Below are positions 36,407 through 36,820 of a stretch of DNA of 36,820 nucleotides, piece by piece (positions within the stretch are counted from its first letter, which is position 1; each line of letters starts with the position of its first letter). The notes below the pieces were generated by a model. It worked only from the letters and a program-made list of their open reading frames with translations, searched no databases and was not told the DNA's origin. A program made the position numbers and the translations under genes. The DNA lies in the NCBI GenBank assembly GCA_015486955.1, contig WFQR01000026.1:1-36820 (forward strand). The letters run 5' to 3'. This DNA comes from Hippea sp. GTDB lineage: Bacteria; Campylobacterota_A; Desulfurellia; Desulfurellales; Hippeaceae.

Positions 36407-36474
36407 AATTTTTAATTTGACTTATAGATCAAAATAGTTTTAAAATTAAAGAAATTAATTTGGGGAGGTTGCTT

Positions 36475-36820
36475 ATGGGTAGGTTTAAAGTTTGGTTCTT
36501 AGCGTTCTTCATCTTCATGTGTTTCCCACTGTTAACGTTTGCTGGAAACGTTGACACCTTCGGAATAGGTTCAAAAGCAACAGCACTTGGTGGGGCCTAC
36601 GCTGCCTATGCCGACGGGCCATTCGCAGTTTACTATAACCCTGCAGGACTTGTTCAAATAAAAAGGCCAATGGTAAGCGTGGGTTCTGAGTTCATGGATC
36701 CAACATTAAAAATCTACGACTACAAAGCCAATGACTATCAAGGAAGACCCGTTCAGCCTTATGGAAAAACACTAACTGACACATCACCAACCCTTTGGAT
36801 ACCGTTTGCCGGTTTTGTAA
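36475..36820 (+). CDS. OmpP1/FadL/TodX-family outer-membrane transporter (3' end beyond window)
   Basis: Signal peptide MGRFKVWFLAFFIFMCFPLLTFA; NVDTFGIGSKATALGGAYAAYADGPFAVYYNPAGLVQIKRPMVSVGSEFM is the FadL-family N-terminus; SD GGGGAGG. Confidence 0.88.
   Translation, partial: MGRFKVWFLAFFIFMCFPLLTFAGNVDTFGIGSKATALGGAYAAYADGPFAVYYNPAGLVQIKRPMVSVGSEFMDPTLKIYDYKANDYQGRPVQPYGKTLTDTSPTLWIPFAGFV

Noticed and set aside
36120-36474. Possible ncRNA or small ORF in the AT-rich tRNA-Gln/FadL spacer
   Set aside because: No convincing SD-ORF and no stable GC-rich structure seen; kept only as regulatory-site candidates.

Overview
This 36.8 kb window is dense, mostly chromosomal bacterial sequence. The gene content resembles a thermophilic, sulfur-reducing Desulfurella/Hippea-type anaerobe; that taxonomy is inferred from gene content only. 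Left to right it holds: a 5'-truncated aminotransferase (-); a PIN toxin/antitoxin-like pair (-); three tandem paralogous outer-membrane porins (+); speE (-); an icd-oorDABC operon (monomeric isocitrate dehydrogenase plus 2-oxoacid:ferredoxin oxidoreductase, -); a tightly packed plus-strand run (site-2 protease, AmmeMemoRadiSam radical SAM, phosphoribosyltransferase, PP-loop protein, prfA, ychF, ribF, ubiD-like, nitroreductase, recG, nitrilase); a YgiT-type zinc-finger gene; a CoA-transferase island (two unknown ORFs plus GctAB-like subunits, divergent from a fused CoA-transferase); a two-gene unit encoding a serine-recombinase-like domain that appears catalytically dead; a nadA-nadC-nitrilase-nadE cluster with split NAD synthetase; cydAB; tRNA-Arg(TCG) and tRNA-Gln(CTG); and the start of a FadL/OmpP1-family gene. 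I see no CRISPR array, prophage or IS element. The main leads are: (1) the small resolvase-fold protein lacking the catalytic Ser/Arg; (2) two unknown ORFs translationally linked to an enlarged CoA-transferase; (3) a shared motif TAACCTWWACGTTA upstream of both the fused CoA-transferase and the FadL homolog; (4) a perfect terminator hairpin inside the recG reading frame, plus two other terminator-like hairpins between co-directional genes with little or no room for a promoter; (5) an SD-sequestering hairpin in front of porin 2.
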